Origin: JAAOIF01 sp965217125
GTDB lineage: Bacteria > Pseudomonadota > Gammaproteobacteria > PS1 > Pseudothioglobaceae
DNA: 64,000 nt
Reading direction: 5' to 3'
Assembly: GCA_965217125.1 (NCBI GenBank)
Contig: OZ244244.1
Coordinates: 1,674,001-1,738,000 of the forward strand
Position numbers and translations under genes: made by a program. The notes beneath the pieces were generated by a model. The model had not been told where the DNA came from, made no database searches, and saw nothing but the letters and a program-made list of their open reading frames with translations. Numbering within the stretch: the stretch's first letter is position 1; each line of letters begins with the position of its first letter. Below, in pieces: positions 41,051 to 50,412 of the stretch.

Positions 41051-41692
41051 ATGCAACAATACCAAAAAGATTTTATTGACTTTGTGCTGGAGGCGGGCGT
41101 GCTAAAGTTTGGTGAATTTAAACTTAAATCTGGCAGAATCAGCCCTTATTTTTTTAACGCTGGCGGGTTTAATACCGGGCAGCACCTATCACAATTAGGC
41201 AAATTTTACGCCAGCGCGATTAACGCCCATGGGCTGGATTTTGATGTGCTATTTGGCCCTGCCTATAAAGGCATCCCCTTAGCAACAGCTACTGCTATAG
41301 CTTTGAACGATTTATTTGATAAAAACATAGCCTATAGTTTTAATCGTAAAGAGGCAAAAACCCATGGCGAAGGCGGTGATATTGTCGGTCATTCTTTGCA
41401 TGGCGAGGTGTTGATTATTGATGATGTAATTACCGCTGGAAGCGCAATTCGTCAGGCATTTGATATTATTAATGCCAATGGCGCTAGCGTTAAAGGGGTG
41501 ATTGTGGCGCTAGATCGGCAAGAAAAAGGCACCGGCGAAAGCTCAGCAATTCAACAAGTTAAAACCCAATTTGGCGTTGATGTGCTGAGCATTATCAATC
41601 TATCTAATCTGCTTGATTATCTCAAAGCCGGCGATGATGCGCAACTAATCCAACGCATTGAGGCTTATCGTAGGCAATATGGTGTTTTTTAA
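41051..41692 (+). CDS. pyrE: orotate phosphoribosyltransferase
   Basis: 213 residues. PRPP-binding motif VLIIDDVITAGSAIRQ, the loop NRKEAKTHGEGG and the N-terminal FKLKSGRISPYFFNAG. Fifth step of pyrimidine synthesis. The stop is shared with the start of the next gene (TAATG). Confidence 0.96.
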   Translation: MQQYQKDFIDFVLEAGVLKFGEFKLKSGRISPYFFNAGGFNTGQHLSQLGKFYASAINAHGLDFDVLFGPAYKGIPLATATAIALNDLFDKNIAYSFNRKEAKTHGEGGDIVGHSLHGEVLIIDDVITAGSAIRQAFDIINANGASVKGVIVALDRQEKGTGESSAIQQVKTQFGVDVLSIINLSNLLDYLKAGDDAQLIQRIEAYRRQYGVF

Positions 41693-41922
41693 TGCTGACA
41701 ACCGTTGCCAGTTTTTCCTTTCCGCACGAAGCGCATATTGCTCGGGCAAAATTAGAGTCCGAATCTATTCCAGCAACATTGGCAGATGAGCATACTATTG
41801 CCATGCAATGGCTTTATTCTAATGCCTTAGGAGGGGTGAAAGTTCAAGTGCCAACGCCTTTTGCCGAGCGCGCTATTGAGATTTTAGCGCAGGATAATTC
41901 TGATTTATTAGAGCAAGATTAA
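41692..41922 (+). CDS. DUF2007 (putative signal-transducing) small protein
   Basis: 76 residues of one DUF2007 domain: FSFPHEAHIARAKLESESIPATLADEHT and GGVKVQVPTPFAERAIEIL. Related to GlnB-like ferredoxin folds; function unproven. Translationally coupled to pyrE, and tail to tail with the following gene (4-base overlap). Confidence 0.85.
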   Translation: MLTTVASFSFPHEAHIARAKLESESIPATLADEHTIAMQWLYSNALGGVKVQVPTPFAERAIEILAQDNSDLLEQD

Positions 41923-42641
41923 AGCCAGCTAGCGATTACTTGAATCGGTTTTAACGAATCTTGCGGACTAATCCACACCGCTAAGGCAAAGCGTTTTGCT
42001 GGTTTGGATGAATGCGGCAGTTTGATTGACCAGCGATTTCCACTACTGCTTTCTTGCACATGTTTTAATACCACAAAATCATGTTTTAGCACTCGGCGTG
42101 CGTTTTCGCCAGCAGTGATTGAATTTTCAAACCCAGAGCCTAATAAAGCGACATTAGCCACCAAAACCGCGCTTTTTTGTTGCGGCTTAAAATTGATATA
42201 AACCATATCATCCAGCACATCAACACTCAGTTTACCGACTTTTTTATCAACTAAAACACCGCTTTTTTTATAGCGCCAACTTCTATCTTCCTTGCCGTTT
42301 TTAATCATCCCTGGGGTATAAACTTGAGAGATATTTCCTTGTAGATAATGCCGCCTTTGCCGTCTTGTGTAGTCATGCTTGGCAAATTCATCTTCCCAGC
42401 CAATATAATCCCAATAATCCACATGAAACGCCATCGGCACAATCTCGCTAAATAGTTTAGGATGATGTTGAAGTGTGCTAAGCCACTCATCTGCCGGCGG
42501 ACAAGAACTGCAACCTTCTGAGGTGTAAAGCTCAATTAAAGTATTTTGATAATTGCCACTTTCAAAGTGCAAACCCTGCGCCAAACTAACATTGCTTAAA
42601 AATATTAACAGCAGGGCGGATATTGTGTGTTTTTTGTACAT
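41919..42641 (-). CDS. DUF1223 thioredoxin-like secreted protein
   Basis: 240 residues from ATG 42641, chosen because it begins a clean signal peptide (MYKKHTISALLLIFLSNVSLAQG); an ATG at 42665 would add an acidic leader. The mature part has the DUF1223 thioredoxin-like motif LYTSEGCSSCPPADEWL with a CSSC pair, and a long beta-rich tail. Periplasmic; likely redox-related, function unknown. Confidence 0.85.
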   Translation of the reverse strand: MYKKHTISALLLIFLSNVSLAQGLHFESGNYQNTLIELYTSEGCSSCPPADEWLSTLQHHPKLFSEIVPMAFHVDYWDYIGWEDEFAKHDYTRRQRRHYLQGNISQVYTPGMIKNGKEDRSWRYKKSGVLVDKKVGKLSVDVLDDMVYINFKPQQKSAVLVANVALLGSGFENSITAGENARRVLKHDFVVLKHVQESSSGNRWSIKLPHSSKPAKRFALAVWISPQDSLKPIQVIASWL

Positions 42642-42835
42642 GTCATTTATATACGCATCAATCATAAAAAAGTTTCAATAGACTTTTGCAGCGTTTATCC
42701 AATTTGAATAACTTTGCTCAATTCTAATTAGTAATTTAATCGTATTAACCGCTTTTTTTACTAAGGTAATTATATTTATCTGTATTTTACGGTATATTAG
42801 GATGATACTAATAGTTAAGCAATCAGGATAGTGTG

Positions 42836-43255
42836 ATGCCAAGAATAGCAGTAACAGATAAGGAAATTGAGAGTTGTTTTGATGTGATGTCTGAATTAAG
42901 GCCGAAGATTATAAAATCTGAATTTTTGAACACAGTCCGTGAAATGGAATCTCAAGGTTTCAAACTGGTATTCATTGAAGAGAATACTAAAGTTGTAGCG
43001 GCCGCAGGTTATAGAATATCTACCAACCTTTTTCTGGGCAAAAACTTATATGTGGATGATTTGATTACATCGGCATCAGTGCGCTCTAAAGGATACGGTG
43101 AAGTTTTAATTGCATGGCTGCGAAATCTTGCAATTGAAAATAAGTGTAACACCCTGCATCTTGATTCTGGAACGCAACGAGGCCAAGCACATAAGTTTTA
43201 CTTTAGGAATGGGCTAACAATTGTAAATTATCATTTCAGTGCAGATCTTAACTAA
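42836..43255 (+). CDS. GNAT-family N-acetyltransferase
   Basis: 139 residues from ATG 42836 (AGGA seven bases before; GTG 42833 is also in frame). Acetyl-CoA motif LYVDDLITSASVRSKGYGEVLIAWL and end LDSGTQRGQAHKFYFRNGL. Substrate unknown. The ~260 bases that follow, up to tctA, hold no gene. Confidence 0.85.
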   Translation: MPRIAVTDKEIESCFDVMSELRPKIIKSEFLNTVREMESQGFKLVFIEENTKVVAAAGYRISTNLFLGKNLYVDDLITSASVRSKGYGEVLIAWLRNLAIENKCNTLHLDSGTQRGQAHKFYFRNGLTIVNYHFSADLN

Positions 43256-43516
43256 CAAAAGATAAGGGGATACAAACATTGAATTTTGATTTTTAGCCCA
43301 AAAAGACGGAACAAGTTGTCTTATTGTAGTGGCTGTGCTGGTGTGTATTTGCTCCGTTATAAATAATTAACAACAAAGACACAATATAGATACAAAAAAA
43401 CCTATTAAAATGCTTAAACACTTTATGCCTGACTTGATTTGCTGTTAGAATGCGTTCATCAACTCAATATGTATGAGTAAATAAGTAAATAAAATTATAG
43501 ATTAACATGGGGTTTT

Positions 43517-45007
43517 ATGGAGTTTTTAGACTATTTTTCTAATGTATTGACGGGGTATCATATACTACTGTTGCTCGGTGGCACATTTGCTGGACTCATT
43601 CTGGGTGCGTTGCCGGGTCTGAGCCCTACAATGTCGGTAGCGCTGCTTATTCCTTTTACATTTCATATGCAACCAGATAGCGGGCTTATTCTACTTGGTG
43701 CGATGTATACGGCTACTGTAGCGGGAGGTGCAATCAGTGCTATTTTAGTTAATGTACCTGGCGCGCCTGCTAATATTGCAACTGCGATGGACGGGCACTG
43801 CATGGCTAAACAAGGAAAGGCCAAAAGAGCACTGCATCTATGTTTTATTAGTTCTTTTATAGGTGGTATGTTTGGTGTGTTAGTGTTGATATTTTTTACG
43901 CCACCACTTGCTGAACTGTCCTTAAAATTTGGCACAACAGAATTATTTTGGGTGGCAGTATTAGGCATCACAATTATTGCAACTATTGACTCTAAGTCAG
44001 CAGTTAAAGGGCTGCTTTCTGGGCTATTTGGTCTTATGTTAGCAACTGTGGGGGATAACCCCGTTTTAGGTGTAGAACGATTTGTTTTTACAGAACACTT
44101 AGAGGGCGGGATTAACATTGTTGTTGGTTTGATTGGTCTTTTTGCAATGCCTCAGGTTTTAAATTTGCTTGAACATTATTATCATAAAAAAGCAACAACA
44201 CTATCGGTTGAAGACAACTCTAGTTTATTTCAATCTTTCAAATATACATTTAGTAGAATAAAAGCACTGGTAATTGGCTCAGTAACTGGTTCAATTGTTG
44301 GAATTATTCCTGGAGCAGGCGGGCAAATTGCTGGTTTAATCGCCTATGATCAAACCAAAAAAGCCAGCAAAGATAAATCACGGTATGGAAAGGGCGAGCC
44401 AGAAGGAATAGTGGCTGCAGAATGTGCCAATAATTCAATGGTAGGGCCATCGCTCATCCCTTTGCTTACTCTAAGCATACCAGGCAGTCCAACTGCGGCT
44501 GTTTTGTTGGGCGGGTTGTTGATACATGGTATTTTTCCGGGCCATGATATTTTGTCTACCAATAAAGCTGTTATTTGGACTTTTATTGATTCTTTAATCG
44601 TAGCACAAGTATTTATGCTGATTATTGGTTTGTTTCTAAGCAAACATAGTAGTTGGATTATGAAAGTGCCAGATAATTATATGGCGGTTGCTATTTTGCT
44701 TTTAGCGGTGTTTGGCACATATAGTATTCAAAACAGCTATTCTGACATTTTGCTGATGTTTTCGTTGGGCGTTATTATGTACTTCGCTAGCAAAGTTGGA
44801 TTTAGCCCGGTGCCTGTAGTGCTTGGCATTATTTTAGGGCCAATTGCTGAAAATAATTTTCTATTAGGCAATATGATTGGCTCTAGTCAAGGCAGTTCGT
44901 TGGCTTATTTTATGACCGGCACAATTAATATTGTTCTAATTAGTATTTGTGTTATTTCAATCACCTATGGCATTTATTCGGATTATGTCAAGAAAAATGA
45001 AAAATAA
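43517..45007 (+). CDS. tctA: tripartite tricarboxylate transporter, large membrane subunit
   Basis: 496 residues, about twelve hydrophobic segments. TctA motifs: GTFAGLILGALPGLSPTMSVALLIPFTF and GIIPGAGGQIAGLIAYDQTKK, plus TLSIPGSPTAAVLLGG. Uses an ion gradient to import a carboxylate delivered by TctC. First gene of tctABC. Upstream GGGG ribosome site. Confidence 0.93.
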   Translation: MEFLDYFSNVLTGYHILLLLGGTFAGLILGALPGLSPTMSVALLIPFTFHMQPDSGLILLGAMYTATVAGGAISAILVNVPGAPANIATAMDGHCMAKQGKAKRALHLCFISSFIGGMFGVLVLIFFTPPLAELSLKFGTTELFWVAVLGITIIATIDSKSAVKGLLSGLFGLMLATVGDNPVLGVERFVFTEHLEGGINIVVGLIGLFAMPQVLNLLEHYYHKKATTLSVEDNSSLFQSFKYTFSRIKALVIGSVTGSIVGIIPGAGGQIAGLIAYDQTKKASKDKSRYGKGEPEGIVAAECANNSMVGPSLIPLLTLSIPGSPTAAVLLGGLLIHGIFPGHDILSTNKAVIWTFIDSLIVAQVFMLIIGLFLSKHSSWIMKVPDNYMAVAILLLAVFGTYSIQNSYSDILLMFSLGVIMYFASKVGFSPVPVVLGIILGPIAENNFLLGNMIGSSQGSSLAYFMTGTINIVLISICVISITYGIYSDYVKKNEK

Positions 45008-45455
45008 TACCCATAAATATTTTTATGTTTCTAATGTCATTGTAACGGCTGTAGTTGCGACATTGTTTTATGTGTCGTTCTTTTTAGGAGATTCTGAAAA
45101 TTATTTATTTCCCAAACTCATTGTTAGCGGTATGGCGGTTTTAACATTAATATTATGGCTTGAAAAGAATAATGCAAATCAAGCCATAAAAAGTGCTAAT
45201 CTAAAAATATTACTTCCTGGATTGGGAGTTTCTGCTGTTTATATTTTACTAATGGAATATATTGGCTTTTACTTGAGTTCCATACTTGTGTTTCTTGTTA
45301 TCACAATAATTTATCAACACAAACAAGAAACAATAAAAAACTTCTGGCATATGCTACTTGTTAAGTTAAGCATATCTATTGTGTTCACACTAGCATTGTA
45401 CATGCTTTTTACAAAAATATTACATGTGCGTATGCCAGAGGGGGCGTTTTTTTAA
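44997..45455 (+). CDS. tctB: tripartite tricarboxylate transporter, small membrane subunit
   Basis: 152 residues from ATG 44997 (an in-frame ATG at 44985 is also possible). Four hydrophobic segments in the TctB pattern (PKLIVSGMAVLTLILWL; GVSAVYILLMEYIGFYLSSILVFLV). It overlaps the end of tctA by 11 bases. Confidence 0.85.
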   Translation: MKNNTHKYFYVSNVIVTAVVATLFYVSFFLGDSENYLFPKLIVSGMAVLTLILWLEKNNANQAIKSANLKILLPGLGVSAVYILLMEYIGFYLSSILVFLVITIIYQHKQETIKNFWHMLLVKLSISIVFTLALYMLFTKILHVRMPEGAFF

Positions 45456-45481
45456 TAACTAATCAAAAAAAGGAGAAAATA

Positions 45482-46444
45482 ATGAAAACAATAAAAATAA
45501 TAAAAATAACAATACTAAATATTTTGTGCATTGCATTTTTGCAAGCGCAGGCAGCTTATCCTGACGGTAAGCCAATTGGTGCTATGGTGGCTTATGGACC
45601 TGGTGGTGCGACAGACTTTCAAGCACGAATTGCTACTTTGGCTTCTGCTAAAGACAAATTTATTGGCGCGCCGATCTATATTGTCAATAAGCCGGGAGCG
45701 GGTGGTAGAAAAGGTTGGAATTGGTTTGCAAGTAAAGCACCAAAAGATGGTTATATGTTAGCAGCTTACAATGTGCCGCATTTTATTGCTCAATCTATTG
45801 TATTTGACACAAAATATGATATTAACAACCTTGAGCCATTGGGAAATTGGGGAGCAGATCCTGCTGTTCTAATTGTTGCTAAGAATAGTCCGTTTAACAC
45901 AGTGGAAGAATTGTTAAAACATGCAGAAAAGAATCCAGGTGCGGTTACTATTAGTGGTGCAGGAAAGTTTGTTGGGCATCATATTGCTTTTTTGCAATTC
46001 GCCAAAGCTTCTGGCAAAAAATTGACATATATTCCAGCTAAAGGTGGTGTTGATGCATTAAGGTTAGTAAAGGCAGGCGAGGTAACAGCAGGGTTTAATA
46101 ATCTTTCTGACTCAGCTAGGAGTAAAGCAGATCTTAAGATTTTAGCAGTAGCTGATAATCAAAGACACAGCTATCTTCCTAAAGTTCCTACATTTAAAGA
46201 GCGCGGGCTTGATATTGATGATTCCAGTGTGAATTTTCGTGGCTTGATGGTAAGAAAAGGCACTCCTAAAAGTGTTGTAGATTACTTAGCTCTTAAGGTT
46301 CCTGCTATGTTTAAAGATAAGAAAACACAGAAGAAAATGGTTGCAACTAACTCGCCATCAAGGATTATGACAAGGAACGAGGTGCTTGTTATGTGGAAAG
46401 AAAGACAAGCCTATTTGACTGAGTTATTATCTGAATTAAAATAA
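45482..46444 (+). CDS. tctC: tripartite tricarboxylate transporter substrate-binding protein
   Basis: 320 residues: signal peptide (ending LQAQA), then the Bug/TctC fold with AYGPGGATDFQARIATLAS, VNKPGAGGRKGW and AKGGVDALRLVKAGEVTAGF. Periplasmic receptor for a small acid. With the following fusion gene the substrate may be a sulfonate or carboxylate destined for CoA activation. AAGGAGA precedes the ATG. Confidence 0.92.
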   Translation: MKTIKIIKITILNILCIAFLQAQAAYPDGKPIGAMVAYGPGGATDFQARIATLASAKDKFIGAPIYIVNKPGAGGRKGWNWFASKAPKDGYMLAAYNVPHFIAQSIVFDTKYDINNLEPLGNWGADPAVLIVAKNSPFNTVEELLKHAEKNPGAVTISGAGKFVGHHIAFLQFAKASGKKLTYIPAKGGVDALRLVKAGEVTAGFNNLSDSARSKADLKILAVADNQRHSYLPKVPTFKERGLDIDDSSVNFRGLMVRKGTPKSVVDYLALKVPAMFKDKKTQKKMVATNSPSRIMTRNEVLVMWKERQAYLTELLSELK

Positions 46445-46452
46445 TAACCAAG

Positions 46453-46483
46453 ATTAAGGTGCTTATAAAAATAGCACCTTAAT
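46453..46483 (+). terminator. stem-loop after tctC
   Basis: Perfect 11-bp stem ATTAAGGTGCT / AGCACCTTAAT with a nine-base loop, but only a weak T-tract. It separates tctABC from the fusion gene and may be a partial terminator or processing site. Confidence 0.55.
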
Positions 46484-46583
46484 TAAAGAAACAATAGATG
46501 GCAATTTAAACATGTTTAAAAATATGTTAAGGCGTTTTTGCGGTTCAAATAATTAGTAAAATATATAAAATTAAAAAGAAATA

Positions 46584-49496
46584 ATGACAAAACAAACCAA
46601 TACTGTCGATAATTTAGTTGCTAAAGCCAGAAAGGCCCAATTAGTTATTAATGAATATACACAAGACCAAGTGGACGAGCTAATATTAGCCATTGCTTGG
46701 GAAATTATTAAACCTGAGAATAACCAATATCTTTCCGAAATGGCAGTGCGCACCACAGGCTTAGGAAAAGTAACGGATAAAATTAATAAAAATAGACGAA
46801 AAACAATTGGTCTTTTAAGAGATTTGCAAGGTGTTAAAACTGTTGGCATTATTAGTAAAAATAAAGAAAAAGGTATTACTAAAATTGCTAGGGCAATAGG
46901 GGTAATAGGCGCTATTGTGCCATCAACTAACCCAATTGCCACACCACTTAATAAAACCATTAACGCTATCAAATGCAGAAATGCGATTATTTTAGCGCCC
47001 TCTCCCAAAGGAGCTCAAGTGTGCTCTAAAATGATTGCTTTAATGCATAAAGCAATTAAGCGTGTCGGTGCGCCGATTGAAATTGTGCAATCATTGTCCG
47101 CGCCAATTACCAAAGACAACACCAATGAACTAACTCGTCAAGTTGATTTAGTTGTTGCAACTGGCTCACAAAATAATATCTTACGATCGATACAAAGTGG
47201 CACACCAACTCTGGGTGTAGGTGTAGGCAATGTGCCATCTATCATTGATACAAGTGCTGACATCGGCGCTGCTGCACATAAAATTAAACTCTCTAAAACA
47301 TTTGATAATGCAACCAGTTGTTCGTCTGAAAATAGCATTATTATCTTAAAAGATGTTTATCAAGAAACCATTGATGCGCTCATATCTGAAGGTGGCGTTT
47401 TATTAAACAAAGCAGAAAAACGCTTACTATGCAGCAAAATGTGGGACGACAAACATATTATCAATAGAGAGATTGTTGCCAAATCAGCAAACACGATAGC
47501 TAAGATTGCTAATATTTCTTTATCAGGGCAAGGAGGATGTGAATTTTTAATGGTTGAAGAAAATGGTATTGGTAAAAATTATCCATTTTCAGAGGAGAAA
47601 TTATCGCCCGTATTAACTGTCTATCAGGCAAACAATTTTGAACATGCTATCAAGCTAGCAAATGATATTCTGGTGCATCAAGGGCAAGGACATTCTTGCA
47701 GCATACACAGCGAAAATCAAGCACATATTGCACAATTAGGCGCACAGTTACCAGTTTCTAGAGTAATTGTTAATCAAATCCACTGTTTTGCCACAGGAGG
47801 TAATTTTAATAATGGTATGCCTTTTTCCTTGTCAATGGGATGTGGTTCTTGGGGCAGAAATATTACCGATGAAAATCTACATTACAAACATTATTTGAAT
47901 ATTACCAAAATTGTTGAAACTATCGAAACTAACGAGCCAACAGAGGAAGATATTTTTTCTCAATACTGGAAAAAGTACTCAACTAATCAAAGCACAATTA
48001 CTGATTTTATTGACCAATACGCAACAACAACACCAAATAAAACTTTTTTAATTGATGTTGATTTAGATCTACATGTTTCCTACAAAAAATTAAAACAAGA
48101 TGTTATTCAGTTGGGTAGTTTTTTGGCAAATCATCATATTCAATCAGGCGATAAGGTTGGTTTTTTGCTAGACAATAGTTATGCAACAACATTGTTATTT
48201 TTAGGGGCAATGTATCATGGCGTAAGTATTGTGCCGATTAATGTTGTCTCAGGAAAGCAACAAATTCAATACACAATTAAACATTCACAATGTAAGTTGT
48301 TGTTTGTCTCGCAAAACTATTCGCAAAAATTTGCACAAACCTTGCAAGGCGTGTCTGCTGATATCTTTGTTTATGAAAAAACGCAAGATTTATTTTGCAC
48401 AGATAACACAAAACCAATACAATTTAGTAATACTACGCCCGATACTTCTGGCGTGCTAATTTACACTTCAGGAACGACCGGCGCACCAAAAGGCGTGGTA
48501 CTTTCTCATAAAGCAGTGATTGCTGGCGGTAGGAATACTGTATTAGCACATCAAATTACACCAAACGATATTTCACTATGTGTATTGCCACTTTATCACA
48601 TTAACGCTGAGATGGTTTCTATATCTAGTGCGTTAGTGAGTAATAGCTGTGTTGTTATTATGAGCAGTTTTAGCACATCTAACTTTTGGCAAATACTTGA
48701 AAAATATCGTTGCACCTGGTTTAGCATAGTGCCTACAATTATTAGTTATTTAATTAACGATAATTATAATGTTAATCAACTAAATCTTAGTTGTGTCCGC
48801 TTTGGCCGTAGCGCATCAGCACCGCTCCCTTCTGAAGTGCATAAAAAATTTGAACAAGCTTTTTCTATTACTATTATTGAGACCATGGGCTTAACTGAAA
48901 CTGCTGCACAAATCCTATCAAACCCACTTGATAAAATCAAACATGGGTCGGTTGGCGTTGCCTATGGCAATGAAGTCAAAATTATTAATAAACATGATAA
49001 ATTTGTTAAATTAGGCGAGTTAGGTGAATTGGTTGTTAAAGGAGATAATGTTATGAATCAATATTATCAAAATCCAGAAGCAACTAAATCAGCCTTTACC
49101 TCAGATGGATATCTACGCACCGGCGATCTTGGTTTTCAAGACAAAGATGGTTTTTTCTTTATTACAGGCAGAAAGAAAGAGCTTATTATCAAAGGAGGGG
49201 AAAATATATCTCCAAGAGAAATTGATGACATATTGTATAAACATAATGCTGTGTTAGAAGCTTGTGCTTTTGGCATATCAGACAAAAATTATGGAGAAGA
49301 GATAGCAGCTTGCGTCTACCTTAAGCAAGGAGGTCGCGTTACAGAAGATGAACTTAAATCTTTATGTATGCTTAACTTAGGAAATTATAAAACCCCAAAA
49401 CATATCGTATTTACCAACAATCCTCTACCAAAAGGCCCATCAGGCAAAATACAAAGACTAAAAGTTGCCAATAATTATTACAAAAAATTATATTGA
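46584..49496 (+). CDS. fusion: acylating aldehyde dehydrogenase + AMP-forming acyl-CoA ligase
   Basis: 970 residues. Residues 1-450 are a CoA-acylating aldehyde dehydrogenase with Cys246 in NATSCSSEN, closest in style to sulfoacetaldehyde dehydrogenase (SauS). Residues about 465-970 are an adenylate-forming ligase with LIYTSGTTGAPKGV, TMGLTETAAQ, YLRTGDLGF and the C-terminal Lys in PKGPSGKIQ. Together they would turn an acid into its CoA ester and reduce it to the aldehyde. In sulfoacetate users SauT and SauS do this as separate proteins. The substrate is inferred, not shown. Downstream of tctABC on the same strand. Confidence 0.75.
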   Translation: MTKQTNTVDNLVAKARKAQLVINEYTQDQVDELILAIAWEIIKPENNQYLSEMAVRTTGLGKVTDKINKNRRKTIGLLRDLQGVKTVGIISKNKEKGITKIARAIGVIGAIVPSTNPIATPLNKTINAIKCRNAIILAPSPKGAQVCSKMIALMHKAIKRVGAPIEIVQSLSAPITKDNTNELTRQVDLVVATGSQNNILRSIQSGTPTLGVGVGNVPSIIDTSADIGAAAHKIKLSKTFDNATSCSSENSIIILKDVYQETIDALISEGGVLLNKAEKRLLCSKMWDDKHIINREIVAKSANTIAKIANISLSGQGGCEFLMVEENGIGKNYPFSEEKLSPVLTVYQANNFEHAIKLANDILVHQGQGHSCSIHSENQAHIAQLGAQLPVSRVIVNQIHCFATGGNFNNGMPFSLSMGCGSWGRNITDENLHYKHYLNITKIVETIETNEPTEEDIFSQYWKKYSTNQSTITDFIDQYATTTPNKTFLIDVDLDLHVSYKKLKQDVIQLGSFLANHHIQSGDKVGFLLDNSYATTLLFLGAMYHGVSIVPINVVSGKQQIQYTIKHSQCKLLFVSQNYSQKFAQTLQGVSADIFVYEKTQDLFCTDNTKPIQFSNTTPDTSGVLIYTSGTTGAPKGVVLSHKAVIAGGRNTVLAHQITPNDISLCVLPLYHINAEMVSISSALVSNSCVVIMSSFSTSNFWQILEKYRCTWFSIVPTIISYLINDNYNVNQLNLSCVRFGRSASAPLPSEVHKKFEQAFSITIIETMGLTETAAQILSNPLDKIKHGSVGVAYGNEVKIINKHDKFVKLGELGELVVKGDNVMNQYYQNPEATKSAFTSDGYLRTGDLGFQDKDGFFFITGRKKELIIKGGENISPREIDDILYKHNAVLEACAFGISDKNYGEEIAACVYLKQGGRVTEDELKSLCMLNLGNYKTPKHIVFTNNPLPKGPSGKIQRLKVANNYYKKLY

Positions 49497-49535
49497 ATAG
49501 GGCTAAACAGCAAAGCAAAAACAAGCAGTAATGCC

Positions 49536-49573
49536 GCTTTAAGAAAACAGTAGTTTTTTGATTTATTCCTAAT
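49536..49573 (+). pseudogene. 3' remnant of a third secreted-protein paralogue
   Basis: The bases around AAGAAAACAGTAG and TTTTTTGATTTATTCCTAAT repeat the 3' end and trailer of the paralogue at 51643-52419 (…VLRKQ stop). The gene body is missing. Confidence 0.65.
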
Positions 49574-49632
49574 ATCTAACAAAGGATTTAAGAAGGTAAG
49601 ATTGCAACTTTATGAGTTTTAACAAGTGGAAA

Positions 49633-50388
49633 ATGAAAAAACTAATTCTAATAATTTGCCTAATCGGTTTTTCTACGGCATACGCCTTGCAATTCCAATC
49701 ATTTAATTTTAATGATGAAAGTGATTGTGCCGAGCGGCTTGGGCAATTGCCAGTGAGTTTGCCACGCGGTGTTATCGACCCAAATTATCTGTCAAAAAGC
49801 AAAGAAATCTGCCTAAAAGCCTACATAGGCGATAATGCTTGCCGCAAAGAATACCATCGCCAAAAAGATGCGCTGGGTTTGGTTTCAGGCATTAGTAGCA
49901 ATCACTCAGATGAACAACAAGCACAAGCCGAAGCACAATGCGGCGGCTGGCTTAAATCTCGCCGTAGTGCTTGTGAGAGTTTTTTACAAAAAGCCTCAGC
50001 GGTTTGTTATCAAATAAACAGTCAAGCAGAAACATTAACAGATAATTTATTAGGCACTTGGTCTGGCAGTTATGATTTTACTTACCTTAGTGGAAACAGC
50101 GGTCATAGTGATATAACCTTAAATATTAATCGTAAGATTGACAATAGTAAATTTAGTGGTATTATGAAATCTCAAAACCAAAAATCTAATTGCGAGGCTA
50201 AACAAAAAATGGATATTAATATTTATGATGATATTGTTTATTTACAAGGCACGGTTTTATCCACCAACTGTAAAAATGGCTGGAATGCAGATAATTTTGA
50301 ATTAAGTATCAGCGATAGCATTATGCGCGGCTCAAAATCTGACACAAAAGGCAGTGGTGGTAATAATGTTGTTTTAAGAAAACAGTGA
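49633..50388 (+). CDS. secreted cysteine-containing protein, paralogue A
   Basis: 251 residues from ATG 49633, chosen by alignment with paralogue B; an upstream ATG at 49612 is in frame. Signal peptide (KKLILIICLIGFSTAYA). The N-terminal helical domain has several cysteines (CAERLGQLPVSLPRG, CLKAYIGDNACRKEYHRQKDALGLVSGI, CGGWLKSRRSACESFLQKASAVC). The C-terminal beta-rich half has LLGTWSGSYDF, a lipocalin-like entry. Function unknown; periplasmic or outside. About 70 percent alike to paralogue B in the first half. Confidence 0.75.
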   Translation: MKKLILIICLIGFSTAYALQFQSFNFNDESDCAERLGQLPVSLPRGVIDPNYLSKSKEICLKAYIGDNACRKEYHRQKDALGLVSGISSNHSDEQQAQAEAQCGGWLKSRRSACESFLQKASAVCYQINSQAETLTDNLLGTWSGSYDFTYLSGNSGHSDITLNINRKIDNSKFSGIMKSQNQKSNCEAKQKMDINIYDDIVYLQGTVLSTNCKNGWNADNFELSISDSIMRGSKSDTKGSGGNNVVLRKQ

Positions 50389-50412
50389 TTTTTTAATAAA
50401 GAGGAGAATGTT

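Noticed and set aside
43256..43516. Possible small gene or riboswitch before tctA
   Set aside because: No open frame with a ribosome site and no recognisable conserved RNA motif was found.
46571..47008. Hydrophobic minus-strand frame in the dehydrogenase part of the fusion gene
   Set aside because: It is a mirror of conserved dehydrogenase codons; no ribosome site and no independent support.
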